A stretch of 30,211 nt of DNA, taken from the NCBI GenBank assembly GCA_036939355.1, contig JALLAP010000410.1, forward strand, positions 1 to 30,211. Reading direction: 5' to 3'. How positions within the stretch are numbered: position 1 is the stretch's first letter; every line of letters begins with the position of its first letter. Made by a program: the position numbers and the translations under genes. The notes beneath the pieces were generated by a model, which saw only the letters and a list, made by a program, of their open reading frames with translations, was not told where the DNA came from and did no database searches. Shown here one piece after another: positions 20,401-28,385 of the stretch. Source of the DNA: Thalassiosira profunda (taxonomy: Eukaryota > Bacillariophyta > Thalassiosirophyceae > Thalassiosirales > Thalassiosiraceae).

Positions 20401-20465
20401 GACGGCTGGAACGCGTCCACTCCCAACGCGATGGGGCCGAGAAGGGCGGCAGCCATCAGCATCAT
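17423..20465 (-). CDS. AAA+ / NapH-type 4Fe-4S membrane protein / EF-hand fusion, plastid-targeted; frame break and one intron
   Basis: A minus-strand gene of about 990 residues. From the ATG at 20465: a diatom plastid presequence (MMLMAAALLGPIALGVDA, then FQPS). Next, at about 62-300, comes an AAA+ domain like the sigma-54 interaction domain (GTSPKAIKLRKQVQ; Walker A GPRGSGKGE at 92-100). It has no GAFTGA loop. After a helix at about 345-360 comes a NapH/NosR-like segment: LGPQARNENAILTIFWAGWW, GRIWCTICP, LWCRFLCPIGA, then Fe-S ligand sets CDGCTTTSC with KGC, and CVMCMSCVKNC. The C-terminal part has four EF-hand units, two canonical (DVDGDGIVADWE, DRNGNGFISKEE) and two degenerate, then more membrane helices. 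A 72-nt intron, 17786-17715 (GTGAGT...CCCAAG), joins GMRE to LGLTLARLPETF. The AAA+ frame ends at a TGA at 19359. The Fe-S frame overlaps it, and one extra base near 19388 separates them. Confidence 0.75.
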
Positions 20466-20767
20466 GATATTCGATGACGTCGATTGCAAGACGGACACAT
20501 TGCATGCATTATTCCAGCCCACCATGCATCATTCCAGCCCGTCCGGCTGCACCGACTACGCGCAGCAGGCTCCTCTCTAGACCCTATGCCCCAGCAGACC
20601 GCGGGGTAGATACAGGAGCTGCACAAGCGGGGCGAGGCTCGCATTCTTTCTGTCTCAAGTCTCAACTCCCGCGGCCAGCGGGCGGGAGAGCCGTGGGGAG
20701 AGGGACTGAGAGGGAGCGAGCCGCGCCAGACGCCACAAAACAAAAACTAAGAAAGCCCCCCACCATC
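20466..20767. promoter_or_regulatory. Bidirectional promoter, AAA-FeS fusion / CobW GTPase
   Basis: Only 302 bp separate the two start codons. ATGACGTCG at 20474-20482 contains a CRE half-site (TGACGT), and GCATGCA palindromes lie nearby. A near-perfect 15-bp word, GCATTATTCCAGCCC / GCATCATTCCAGCCC, is repeated at 20507 and 20526. The frame of the GTPase stays open through this stretch, but the sequence there is low-complexity and not protein-like. Confidence 0.5.
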
Positions 20768-22744
20768 ATGTGCCGCCCGATCATGGTCGCCGCCTCCCTC
20801 ACCGCCCTCCTGTGGCGGCGCGCGTCGGCCTCTTCCTCGTCGTTCGCGCCGCGGTCCTCGCTGGCGGCGGCGGGGCGTTCTCCGGCTTTTTGCAACCCAT
20901 CACGTCGACGTGGGACCGCACCTGCACTGCTGGCGTTCCAGCCCATTTCCTCCCGCCGGCCGCTGGCCACCGCCTTCTCCAACGATCCCGCGTCACGAAT
21001 TGCGGCGCGCACCCTCTCCACGTCGACGTACCTCAAGGCCACCTCCCAAGTCGAGGGCGCCCCGCCCGATGCTGCAAAACAGCGCAAGCCCATCCCCACC
21101 ATCCTCCTGGCCGGGTTCCTCGGCTCCGGCAAGACGACCACCCTCAAGCATTTGTTGGAAAACAACTCCAACATCAAGATTGGCACGATTGTCAATGATG
21201 TCGCCTCGGTGAACATCGACGCCAAACTGATCGCCAACAGCGATTCTAGGACGGAGGTCGAGTTCGGCGGGGCCGAGGGGGTGGTGGAATTGCAAAACGG
21301 GTGCGCGTGCTGCTCGCTGGCGGACGAGCTGTTCACCAGCGTGGTGCGGCTGACGCAGAACGGAGAGCGAGAGCTGGACGCAATTGTGGTGGAATTGAGC
21401 GGGGTGGCCGATCCGGTGGCCGTGCGGGACAATTGGAAACAGGCCGAGTTGATGGGGCATCCGGCCACCCGCCTCGCTTCGTTGCAGCGCACCGTCACCC
21501 TCGTCGACGCGTGCACGTTCGGGACGGACTGGATGACGTGGGACGCGGCGATGGAGCGCGAGGGGTGGACGGCGCCGGGCGACGATTGCACCGGCTTGCG
21601 AAAGGTGCCGGAACTGTTGGCCGAGCAGGTGGAGGCGGCCGATTTGCTGGTGATCAATAAAGTGGACATCGCGGGGGAGAAACAGGTGGGCGTGGCGAGC
21701 GGACTGGCGAAGGGGATGAACGACAAGGCGGAATTGCGGGAGGTGGAATTTGGGAAGGTGGGGGCGAGGGAGTTGCTGGGGGAGGTGTTGGACGAGGAGG
21801 CGAAAGAAGCAGAGGCAGCGGCGCATTCGCACGAGCACGGGCACAACCACGAGGCTTCGGCGGAGCACGATCACGGGCACGAGGCATCGGCCTGCACTGA
21901 CCCTGGCTGCACGGACGAATCCCATTCCCACTCACACGAGCGCGCGGCAGAATGCGACGATCCGTCGTGCACGGACGATTCTCATTCACACTCTCACGAG
22001 CACACGGCAGAATGCGACGATCCATCGTGCACTGATACATCGCATTCGCACTCCCACGATCACTCCGCCGCAGCGGATCACTCCACAACGGCCGCGGATC
22101 AACTGGGGATTACCAGCTTTGTTTACAAATGTTCCACGCCGTTCAACTCGGAACGTCTCCTGGCGTTGCTCAACCGGTGGCCCGTCCCCATCAAAGATTC
22201 CTTGGACTTTGGGCTCCTGATGGGAATGGGTCAGGAGGGCAAGATTGGCGAGTCGACGCCCGAGGAGAATAAAATGTTTGTGGGCGTGCTGCGCTCCAAG
22301 GGCTTTTGTTGGATGGCGCCGACCAAGTGGTCGACGGGGTCCGGAGCGACGGGTGGCGATGCCTGGCGTCACGACACGGCCATGTATTGGAGTCATGCTG
22401 GGAAGCACTTTGGCATTTCATCCGCTGGGAAGTGGTGGGGATCGCTTTCCAAAGAGCAGATGAAACCCTACTTTGCAAACAACATGAGCGAGTATGACCG
22501 GATCATGCGAGAGGACTGGATCTCGGAGGAGTGGGGCGATCGGAGGCAGGAGCTTGTATTCATCGGTGCAAATTTGGACGAGGCCGAGATCAGGGCAGCC
22601 CTGGACGCGTGCCTTTGCACTGCAGAGGAGATGGAGGTATATCGAGCACAGCTGCGGAACTACATCGATCCTACCTTCTCAAAGGCGGCGGATGGTCCAT
22701 CACTGTTTGACGCTGGCGGGACGGACCACATTGAACAGAATTGA
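20768..22744 (+). CDS. COG0523/CobW-family metal-chaperone GTPase (ZNG1-like) with His/Cys-rich repeat loop
   Basis: 658 residues from the ATG at 20768 (context CACCATCATG). An in-frame ATG at 20474 would add 98 low-complexity residues and is less likely. An organelle-type N-terminus (MVAASLTALLWRRASASSSS then FAP) precedes the G domain: Walker A GFLGSGKTT (about 116-124), switch region NDVASVNID, then EFGGAEGVVELQNGCACCS with the family metal motif CxCC (C179, C181, C182), ELSGVADP, and NKVD (about 297-300). A metal-binding loop of about 65 residues follows: HSHEHGHNHE, then three 20-residue units of the type ECDDPSCTDDSHSHSHEH. The CobW C-terminal domain contains VLRSKGFCWMAP and ELVFIGANLDEAEIRAAL. 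The family delivers Zn or Co to client metalloproteins using GTP. Whether it acts in plastid or mitochondrion is not settled by the sequence. Confidence 0.92.
   Translation: MCRPIMVAASLTALLWRRASASSSSFAPRSSLAAAGRSPAFCNPSRRRGTAPALLAFQPISSRRPLATAFSNDPASRIAARTLSTSTYLKATSQVEGAPPDAAKQRKPIPTILLAGFLGSGKTTTLKHLLENNSNIKIGTIVNDVASVNIDAKLIANSDSRTEVEFGGAEGVVELQNGCACCSLADELFTSVVRLTQNGERELDAIVVELSGVADPVAVRDNWKQAELMGHPATRLASLQRTVTLVDACTFGTDWMTWDAAMEREGWTAPGDDCTGLRKVPELLAEQVEAADLLVINKVDIAGEKQVGVASGLAKGMNDKAELREVEFGKVGARELLGEVLDEEAKEAEAAAHSHEHGHNHEASAEHDHGHEASACTDPGCTDESHSHSHERAAECDDPSCTDDSHSHSHEHTAECDDPSCTDTSHSHSHDHSAAADHSTTAADQLGITSFVYKCSTPFNSERLLALLNRWPVPIKDSLDFGLLMGMGQEGKIGESTPEENKMFVGVLRSKGFCWMAPTKWSTGSGATGGDAWRHDTAMYWSHAGKHFGISSAGKWWGSLSKEQMKPYFANNMSEYDRIMREDWISEEWGDRRQELVFIGANLDEAEIRAALDACLCTAEEMEVYRAQLRNYIDPTFSKAADGPSLFDAGGTDHIEQN
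21901..22080 (+). repeat. Three 60-bp tandem coding repeats (Cys/His metal-binding units)
   Basis: Units at 21901-21960, 21961-22020 and 22021-22080 are in frame and encode C-DP-CTD-SHSHSH repeats inside the CobW GTPase. The second and third are most alike; the first has diverged. The pattern fits duplication by slippage followed by selection on Cys and His. Confidence 0.85.
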
Positions 22745-22868
22745 ATGAAATGTCGAGACATTGACTGCTTCTCTTAATTGTAAGACATGATCACTGCATC
22801 TCATCCCCGGACGACGCTTCTCTCGGAATCTGGCCGACACAAAGACCCCCTACCAAATCTTTTCCCCA

Positions 22869-23050
22869 TTACGCAAGGAAGGCAGCGGCCGCGGTGACAA
22901 CAGCGAGCACTCCCATGCCAACACCTCCGGCAACGCCACTATTGACGGTGCACGTCGCTCCCATCGCGGCGAGCAAGTCCTTCAGTTCGGGATCTTCGTT
23001 GATGTTTGCGATATGATCGTCCCACTGGGACGCGTCGCACTTGAAGTGGG
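22869..23050 (-). pseudogene. Orphan 3' coding piece of a secreted, GPI-anchor-like protein
   Basis: A minus-strand frame of about 60 codons ends at a TAA at 22869-22871. It reads KCDASQWDDHIANINEDPEL, then KDLLAAMGATCTV, then NSGVAGGVG and a hydrophobic end, MGVLAVVTAAAAFLA. This is the usual end of a small secreted Cys protein with a GPI-attachment signal. A TGA at 23052-23054 closes the frame upstream. Possible splice acceptors are ACTGAG (exon from 23050) and TTCAAG (exon from 23039). No start codon, signal peptide or upstream exon is present before the next gene's stop at 23124. It is either the displaced last exon of the secreted protein at 27195-27668 (same strand, correct order) or a decayed copy. 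Confidence 0.55.
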
Positions 23051-23123
23051 CTCAGTAGAACGACCTAACTGCGGCTCTGTCCACTACTTTAGCACGTATG
23101 AAGCCAGCGAAGGGCCCGGATCA

Positions 23124-26100
23124 CTACTCCGAAAGGTCCAGCTCGTTCATTGCTTTCTCCTTCCTCGCATCATGGCGCGCCTTGCGCTTCTGCACGTTCT
23201 CTCTGAGGCCAGCAACAATCTCAGCCGAGGGATCCAACCACTTCTGAAACTCTTTCGGGATGGACTCCTTGATCGCCTTCTTCGTGGCGGTCATTGCGTT
23301 CGTGCTGTAGCCCACCCGCCCCTCCTCGAGCCGATCCCCAAGATTCAACAGTCTGATGATCGCTGCTCCACATATATTGTTGCCGTCTGGATCAGTGTCT
23401 CCGCCATAAAGGCCCTGGTTGAGCATCTGCCCGATGGGTAGCACTTCCGCCAAACCATTGATGTAGGCTCTCTCGAACAAAATCGACGCACTGCCACCTC
23501 TAGTCGGGCGCAAGTGGACTATCTTGTACTCCAGCAGACGGCCGGAGTTCTCCGGCCCAAAGTCGCTCAGTTCGAGACGGACGCCAACGCCATTTTCGTC
23601 CTTCTTCAACAGGATATTGTTGCGGTTTCCAATGAGGAACGCGGCGAACTCGTTGTTTTTGATGTTTCCTTTGGAGTCGATCGTGAAGTCAAACGCGTAG
23701 ACACCCTCGAAGACTCCGCTCGCCAAGATCCGTTGGGCAACTCTAACAGCATCGTCGAAGGCCTTCTCGCGAGCTCCCTCTTCGGTGACGCGAAAGAGGC
23801 GACTGTCATGCTCCATTGATTCGAGGAGCTTTGCTATGGCGAGCAATTCTTCCTCCTTCTTCCTGCGCTTACGCTCCCTATTCGCGGCTCTCCTCGAGGC
23901 GTGAAATTCAGCTGCACGTTCTTCGTCCATCGCTGCAAGGTATTTGACAGTCCTCGCACTTTTGACAGCTCTGGCGGCACCGCATTTCTCCATGACAGCG
24001 TCTCCCTCCGGTGATCCACGCATATGGAGAGCGAGGCGGAACTCAGGAGGCAATAGTGCGCCGAGTCGGAAGTTCAGAAATTGTCGCTTTCCATCAAGAT
24101 CCAGTGGGTCGACAAAGGTCCGGATGCCCTCCCCGGTTCCTATGTTGAGGAGCTTTACGGCGCACTCTGTGCTCATCAAATGAATCGTCGCCCTGTTTGT
24201 TGCGATGACATCCTTGCCACAATCAAAAGGGCAGGGGCAGGAGGAAGTTGTTGTCGACGCCCCCTCGCTCTCCCGAGTTCCTTTTTGGTACGGACGTTGC
24301 GACAGCACCAGCTTCGATTCGTCGACCGCTGGTAGCATCGATTTGCCGGTCGACGGCTGGCTCAATAAAAGAAGGATCTTCTCTCCTGCCTCCTCCCAGA
24401 CAATAGTTCCGCCGAGCTGGGGCGATTCAATCGTTTCACCGTTGCGCAGCCTGGTCATGAATGCCAGGTGATCGTGGGCAGCCTTCCACGTGCCGTCGCC
24501 GTCTTGGACAAAGAAGCTCTTGCCAAAATGCCTCTGATTGAGTCCTACTGGCGCAAGTACACCACCGTTCTTCTTCCTCGTGCGGATCTCCTCCACAGAG
24601 TATTCCTCCATACCCAGACCAAGGAGTGCCGCAGGAAGATAGGTCGTCTCCACTTCCTCGCGAGCCTCCGCAAGGTTGGTGGCCTCGCTCGTGGCCCTGA
24701 ACTCTCTGAAAAGCGTCTTCAGCATGGGCCCGAAAACATCGTTAGCCGAAGGAGGAAACAAGACCTGAATACAAAAGTGATCGCCTTTGCGTCCGGACTT
24801 CCAGCAACCGTCCATTCGCGTCTTCGGCGACTCATTCTCCTTGGACTGAACGTGGATGGTGATCGTTGAGACGCCGGACAGTTCGATGCAGAAGCGCTCG
24901 TTCGCCAGGCCCTCGTTCTTTTCGGTCCAGACCTTCCATCCAAGGCGACGGATCTCGGCAGGGAAGATGGTCTGTACCAGATCATCGATGGCTTCGTCTC
25001 TGGTCTTTGAGTTTTTGTGCTTCTTCCTGTAGGCTGTGAACGCTTTGCCCAGCGCTCCACTGGCGCCCGCTTCGGACGCGATGGAAGAAGGAGTCGCGAT
25101 AGTGAGCTTGTCTGTGTTGCTCCTCCACGCCTTCAGTTTGCGTACTGGGGCCTCGCCCCCGCCCCGCTTTGCCTTTGCCGGCAAATACCACGTCCCACTC
25201 GCCAATTGGTTGGACAGCGAATTGATATGGATCGTGTTGCCAGAGCGAACAACGCGGAAGCGCTCAGCCTTCTCCTCCTCTGCCAACTCGTCCTCATTCT
25301 CCTCTGCGACCTTCGCGCGCGACGTCGTCCCGACATTCATTCCTGTCCCGGAATCCTCGGGCGTAACGATGTTGCTGGACTTCTTCCCTGTCGACTTCGC
25401 CGGCGTGACGTGCGTGGTGCTGGCGCCGTGCTCCAGGGTGCTCTTGACGCCCAACTCTGACGAGCCCTTCTGCGCGGTGCCCATCCCGGAGAGCGATTCG
25501 TAGGCCGACGGGCCATTCTGCGCGAAGCCCGTGCCGTGGTTGTTGGCCGCGTGCATCTCGGCGTGCAACTCGTGGCCCGCATCGTTGCTGTTCTTGACGC
25601 CCAACTCGGACGAGCCCTTCTGCGCGGTGCCCATGTGGGCCGTATCATTGTTGGTTTTCGCCTCGTATTCGACAGACACGTCCTCCGGGCGGAGAGGCTG
25701 GTAGTCGTGGCGCCAACCATTGATCGCCTCGTCAAGTTGGATGTACTTCCAAATCTCTCTTGCCTCGATGTATCTTTCAAAGAAGGGCACTGGCCCCAGC
25801 TGGCATTGTTGCAAAGAGAGGGGGGTTTGGCGAGGATGTAGAGAGGATACACAAGATACCATACACACACTGGCTTACCGGCCCCTGCACCACGGAATCC
25901 GTGCCACCCACCCCGTTGCGGTTGCCCCCCTCCGCCACCACCATGTTGTTCTGCACGGCCATCGTGGGGATGGCCTTGTTCTCCTCGCCCTCGTCGCCCT
26001 CGTCGCCCCCGCCCCTGCCGTCCCCGCCCGCCATCTCGCCCTGGCGGTGCACCGCGCCCCCGTCTTTGGAACCGGTCACCGCCACGTCAAGCCGTACGCC

Positions 26101-26877
26101 CGCCCCTCCCTCCTCTCCCAACACAGCCACCTCGTCCGCGCCGTCGTGGCGGTCCTTGTCGGCGGCGGCCGTGTCGTCGTGGCCCTGCCCTCGCTCGCCC
26201 CCATCGTTGGCGTCCACGCCCTCCGCCCCCACGACAGACGTGGCCGTGGAGGAGGCGCACGCGCGCCGAGGACTGCCACTTGTCTTGAGCTTGGCACGGT
26301 CCCTTACGACGCGTCGGGGCGATCCCTGGGGCGACGCGTTGGCCGGGCGCTTCTGTGGCTGGCCACGGGTGGCGTCCGAGAGGCGTTCCTTGCCCACCGC
26401 CACGGCCGGCTCCTCCTCCGCGCCGAGCTGGGCATCCGCCTCCTCCTCTGCACCCGCCTCCTCTGCACCCGCCTCTTCCACCTCCATAGATGTCGCCTTG
26501 CCATCGTCGCCCTCCTTTGCAACCAGGGCGTTGGCGCCCTCGTCGGGAGGATGGTCTGCACCATTGTCATTGCCGCTGCCATCTTGCTTGCCCGATTCCT
26601 GAACCGCGGCGTCGTCATTGTCGTGGGCGCTGCGCCCCTGCCGATCGGCGACTGGCCCATCAGGAGGGGCGAGCTGACCATTGGCTGCGGTGGGGTCCTC
26701 TACAAATGCTCCGTGTGGTGCAGTGGACCGCGCTCTCACGTCCGCCGATCTTGTCCCATCCACACTCCTCCCTGCCGCTTCAATTGCAGGCGGTTGTTGG
26801 CTGCTCATCGGCCGCGGCTGCATGAAGAAGCAGATGGAGGCCCGGCCCTTCTTCTGGCCGGATTTCTTGTTGGCCAT
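23124..26877 (-). CDS. Large orphan protein of unknown function, two exons
   Basis: Exons 26877-25879 and 25799-23124; intron 25878-25800 (79 nt, GTAAGC...ATGCCAG). The splice joins VVQGP to LGPVPFFERYIEAREIWKYI in frame. The product is 1224 residues. The ATG at 26877 (CGGCACGATGGCC) is the first ATG of the frame. Residues 1 to about 330 are disordered, charged and A/G/E-rich with basic patches (KKSGQKKGR, SPRRVVRDRAKLK), suggesting a nuclear or nucleic-acid-binding protein. A 14-residue unit, MGTAQKGSSELGVK, occurs twice. The middle holds a Cys/His patch, CPCPFDCGKDV...HLMSTEC, that could bind zinc. A basic coiled-coil (SRRAANRERKRRKKEEELL) precedes a folded-looking C-terminal region (GVYAFDFTIDSKGNIKNNEF, YGGDTDPDGNNICGAAIIRL). 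I recognise no family, and no reverse transcriptase, integrase or helicase motif. Confidence 0.75.
25442..25634 (-). repeat. 43-bp direct repeat, two copies 150 bp apart, inside the orphan gene
   Basis: Copies at 25442-25484 and 25592-25634 differ at one base and encode the repeated MGTAQKGSSELGVK segment. The spacer encodes a diverged stretch (HAANNHGTGFAQNGPSAYES). The high identity suggests a recent duplication or ongoing conversion. Confidence 0.85.
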
Positions 26878-27194
26878 CGTGCCGCGCCACAAGTTGGGCA
26901 ACAGATCAGTGGAGAGCTGTCGAATGCCCAGGAAGTGGCAGTCTGCGGGCTGAGCCTTGGTGTTGTTTTGCTCTCCGGATTTTTTGGCCAGCAAATCTTC
27001 TCTGAAGTCTTCTCCCCCAGTGAAATGTCAGCGGCCAACCTCCTCTTTCTTGAAATAACTACATACCAAATTCCTACGTGGTATCCGGTAGCAAATAGGA
27101 CATTTTGGCACTCGACATTGGACAGCCATGTATCATAGCTGTTTTAGAGTCTCACACTGGTACTAGTTCCTCTGTTTGTATCTAAACTAACTTG
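26878..27194. promoter_or_regulatory. Upstream region of the orphan gene with CCACGTAGGAATT motif
   Basis: This 317-bp stretch lies between the orphan gene's ATG and the stop of the secreted-protein gene. On the minus strand it carries CCACGTAGGAATT (27081-27069), about 190-200 bp before the ATG, and ACATTTTGG-type sequence nearby (27103-27110). The GAPDH/CBS spacer shares both the word and ACATTTTGG (15479-15487). No separate gene is supported. Confidence 0.45.
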
Positions 27195-27668
27195 CTAGCA
27201 AATAATCAAGGTTGTTGCCTCTCTACCTATTCTAGGGAGATAGAGAGAGGAGCTCTCCAAGCACTCGGGAATGCCGTCAGTCTCAATCGTGAAGCTCTCG
27301 CCCTGGGCACTGCACGTAACGGTGAGCTTCTCCGCCTCGATGACCGTGCCGTTTACATCGTTGCAGGCATCGCGAAGGGTTTCCGCCACTTCCGGGCACA
27401 CGGTGAAGTCCATGGTAATCTTGTCGGAAGTTTCGGTGATGGCCTCGGGGCAGGCGCTTACAGCGCCTTCCGCGGCGGCAACGAAGGTGGGGTCTTCGGC
27501 AAGCGCTTCGTTGGCCGCGAGGCACTCGTCGCTGAGCTTGAGATGGCGGTGGCGGTTCGGCGCGAGCATCCTGCGCTGCACCTTCTCGAGGATGGCATCC
27601 CTATCGAAGGTGGAGACCGATGCGGCAGCTGCGGCAGAGGCGAGGAAGGCGACGGAGAAAAACTTCAT
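27195..27668 (-). CDS. Small secreted cysteine-containing protein (possibly truncated)
   Basis: Open frame of 157 residues, ATG at 27668. The signal peptide is MKFFSVAFLASAAAAA. The mature part has spaced Cys residues (DECLAANEAL, VSACPEAIT, FTVCPEVAETLRDACND, VTCSAQGES, IPECLES), a pattern expected for a small disulfide-bonded secreted protein. After IPECLESS the sequence changes to SLYLPRIGREATTLIIC, which is AT-richer and unlike the rest. That part coincides with an imperfect hairpin at 27219-27247. No GPI-like or other C-terminal end is present, whereas the orphan piece at 22869-23050 has exactly such an end. The reading may therefore be a 5' half truncated by insertion, or a complete protein with a divergent tail. 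The function is unknown. Confidence 0.7.
   Translation of the reverse strand: MKFFSVAFLASAAAAASVSTFDRDAILEKVQRRMLAPNRHRHLKLSDECLAANEALAEDPTFVAAAEGAVSACPEAITETSDKITMDFTVCPEVAETLRDACNDVNGTVIEAEKLTVTCSAQGESFTIETDGIPECLESSSLYLPRIGREATTLIIC
27219..27247. repeat. Imperfect inverted repeat (10-bp arms, 9-nt loop)
   Basis: CTCTCTACCT (27219-27228) pairs with AGATAGAGAG (27238-27247) with one mismatch around the loop ATTCTAGGG. It lies at the point where the secreted-protein reading loses its family-like character. Confidence 0.7.
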
Positions 27669-28385
27669 GTTTTGTTGTGTTGGCTCTTCGTCGAATTATG
27701 AGAGAGTCTGGAAGATCGGGAGAAGTGCTTGCAAGCACGGCTGCCACAACTTGGTCTTGAAGAGGATGCGATGATGGGGCGAGCCGAGAAGCCGGCAAAC
27801 AATCAAGAATCAAGCAAGATCTGAGCATCAAGATGTGCATCTGATACGAAGTTTTAGAGGACGGCACATTCGATGTCTCCTTCGTCACTGCAGCACTGGG
27901 TTGGCGGTGAACTCGCCTACATAGCTGGACGGGAAGCTCCTCGTCAAGCGGGAAGTCGGGCAAGAGTGGATCGGGATCCTCGGGCAAGTTTTGCAAGGGA
28001 AGTGGCGACAGGGACAGCGACGGCTGGGGCGGAAGGCATAAGCCTTCCCACCGGTTCCGCATGCCAACGCCCTCGCCTCCAGTATTTTGCTAAACAAGTC
28101 TGGTCTATTCTTATCACCTCTTGCGAATCAAGAAGTTCTATCTCTTTGTACAATTGTTGTAGAGAGGGATCTCTCTTTCTAGCAGTCCGTCAAAACAGTT
28201 CTCAAAATCATGGTAGGGCAGCAGGCGGCAAATCGGCTTTCGTCTCGTATCAGTTGGGGCGTGGACTCTCGCATCAATTCGGCAAACAATGGCAAGGGTA
28301 GAGCCACTTCCATCCAACTGGGTGCCATTTGCCAAGCAGTCTTTCACTTCTCTCAGAGTAGTAGCAAATTGTGCGGTAGCTCAGG
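27669..28385. other. Intergenic region between the secreted protein and trypsin genes
   Basis: This 717-bp stretch is 5' of the secreted-protein gene and 3' of the trypsin gene, both on the minus strand. A minus-strand open stretch from an ATG at 28062 to about 27930 reads with a regular Pro/Leu periodicity (LSLSPLPLQNLPEDPDPLLP) and could be a small exon. It has no clear signal peptide or supported splice partner, so I do not call a gene. Confidence 0.3.

Noticed and set aside
20474..20767. 98-residue N-terminal extension of the CobW GTPase from an upstream ATG
   Set aside because: Low-complexity, no targeting features, overlaps the divergent gene's promoter. The ATG at 20768 has better context and starts a presequence-like stretch.
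25720..27138. A 472-codon plus-strand open frame opposite the orphan gene
   Set aside because: It is a low-complexity V/A/R/H shadow of GC-rich coding sequence. The minus strand has a spliced, codon-biased reading.
23050..27250. Helitron or DNA transposon identity for the 4.2-kb stretch
   Set aside because: No transposase, Rep/helicase, integrase or RT motifs, and no terminal inverted repeat or clear target duplication that I could find. Kept only as a possible insertion.
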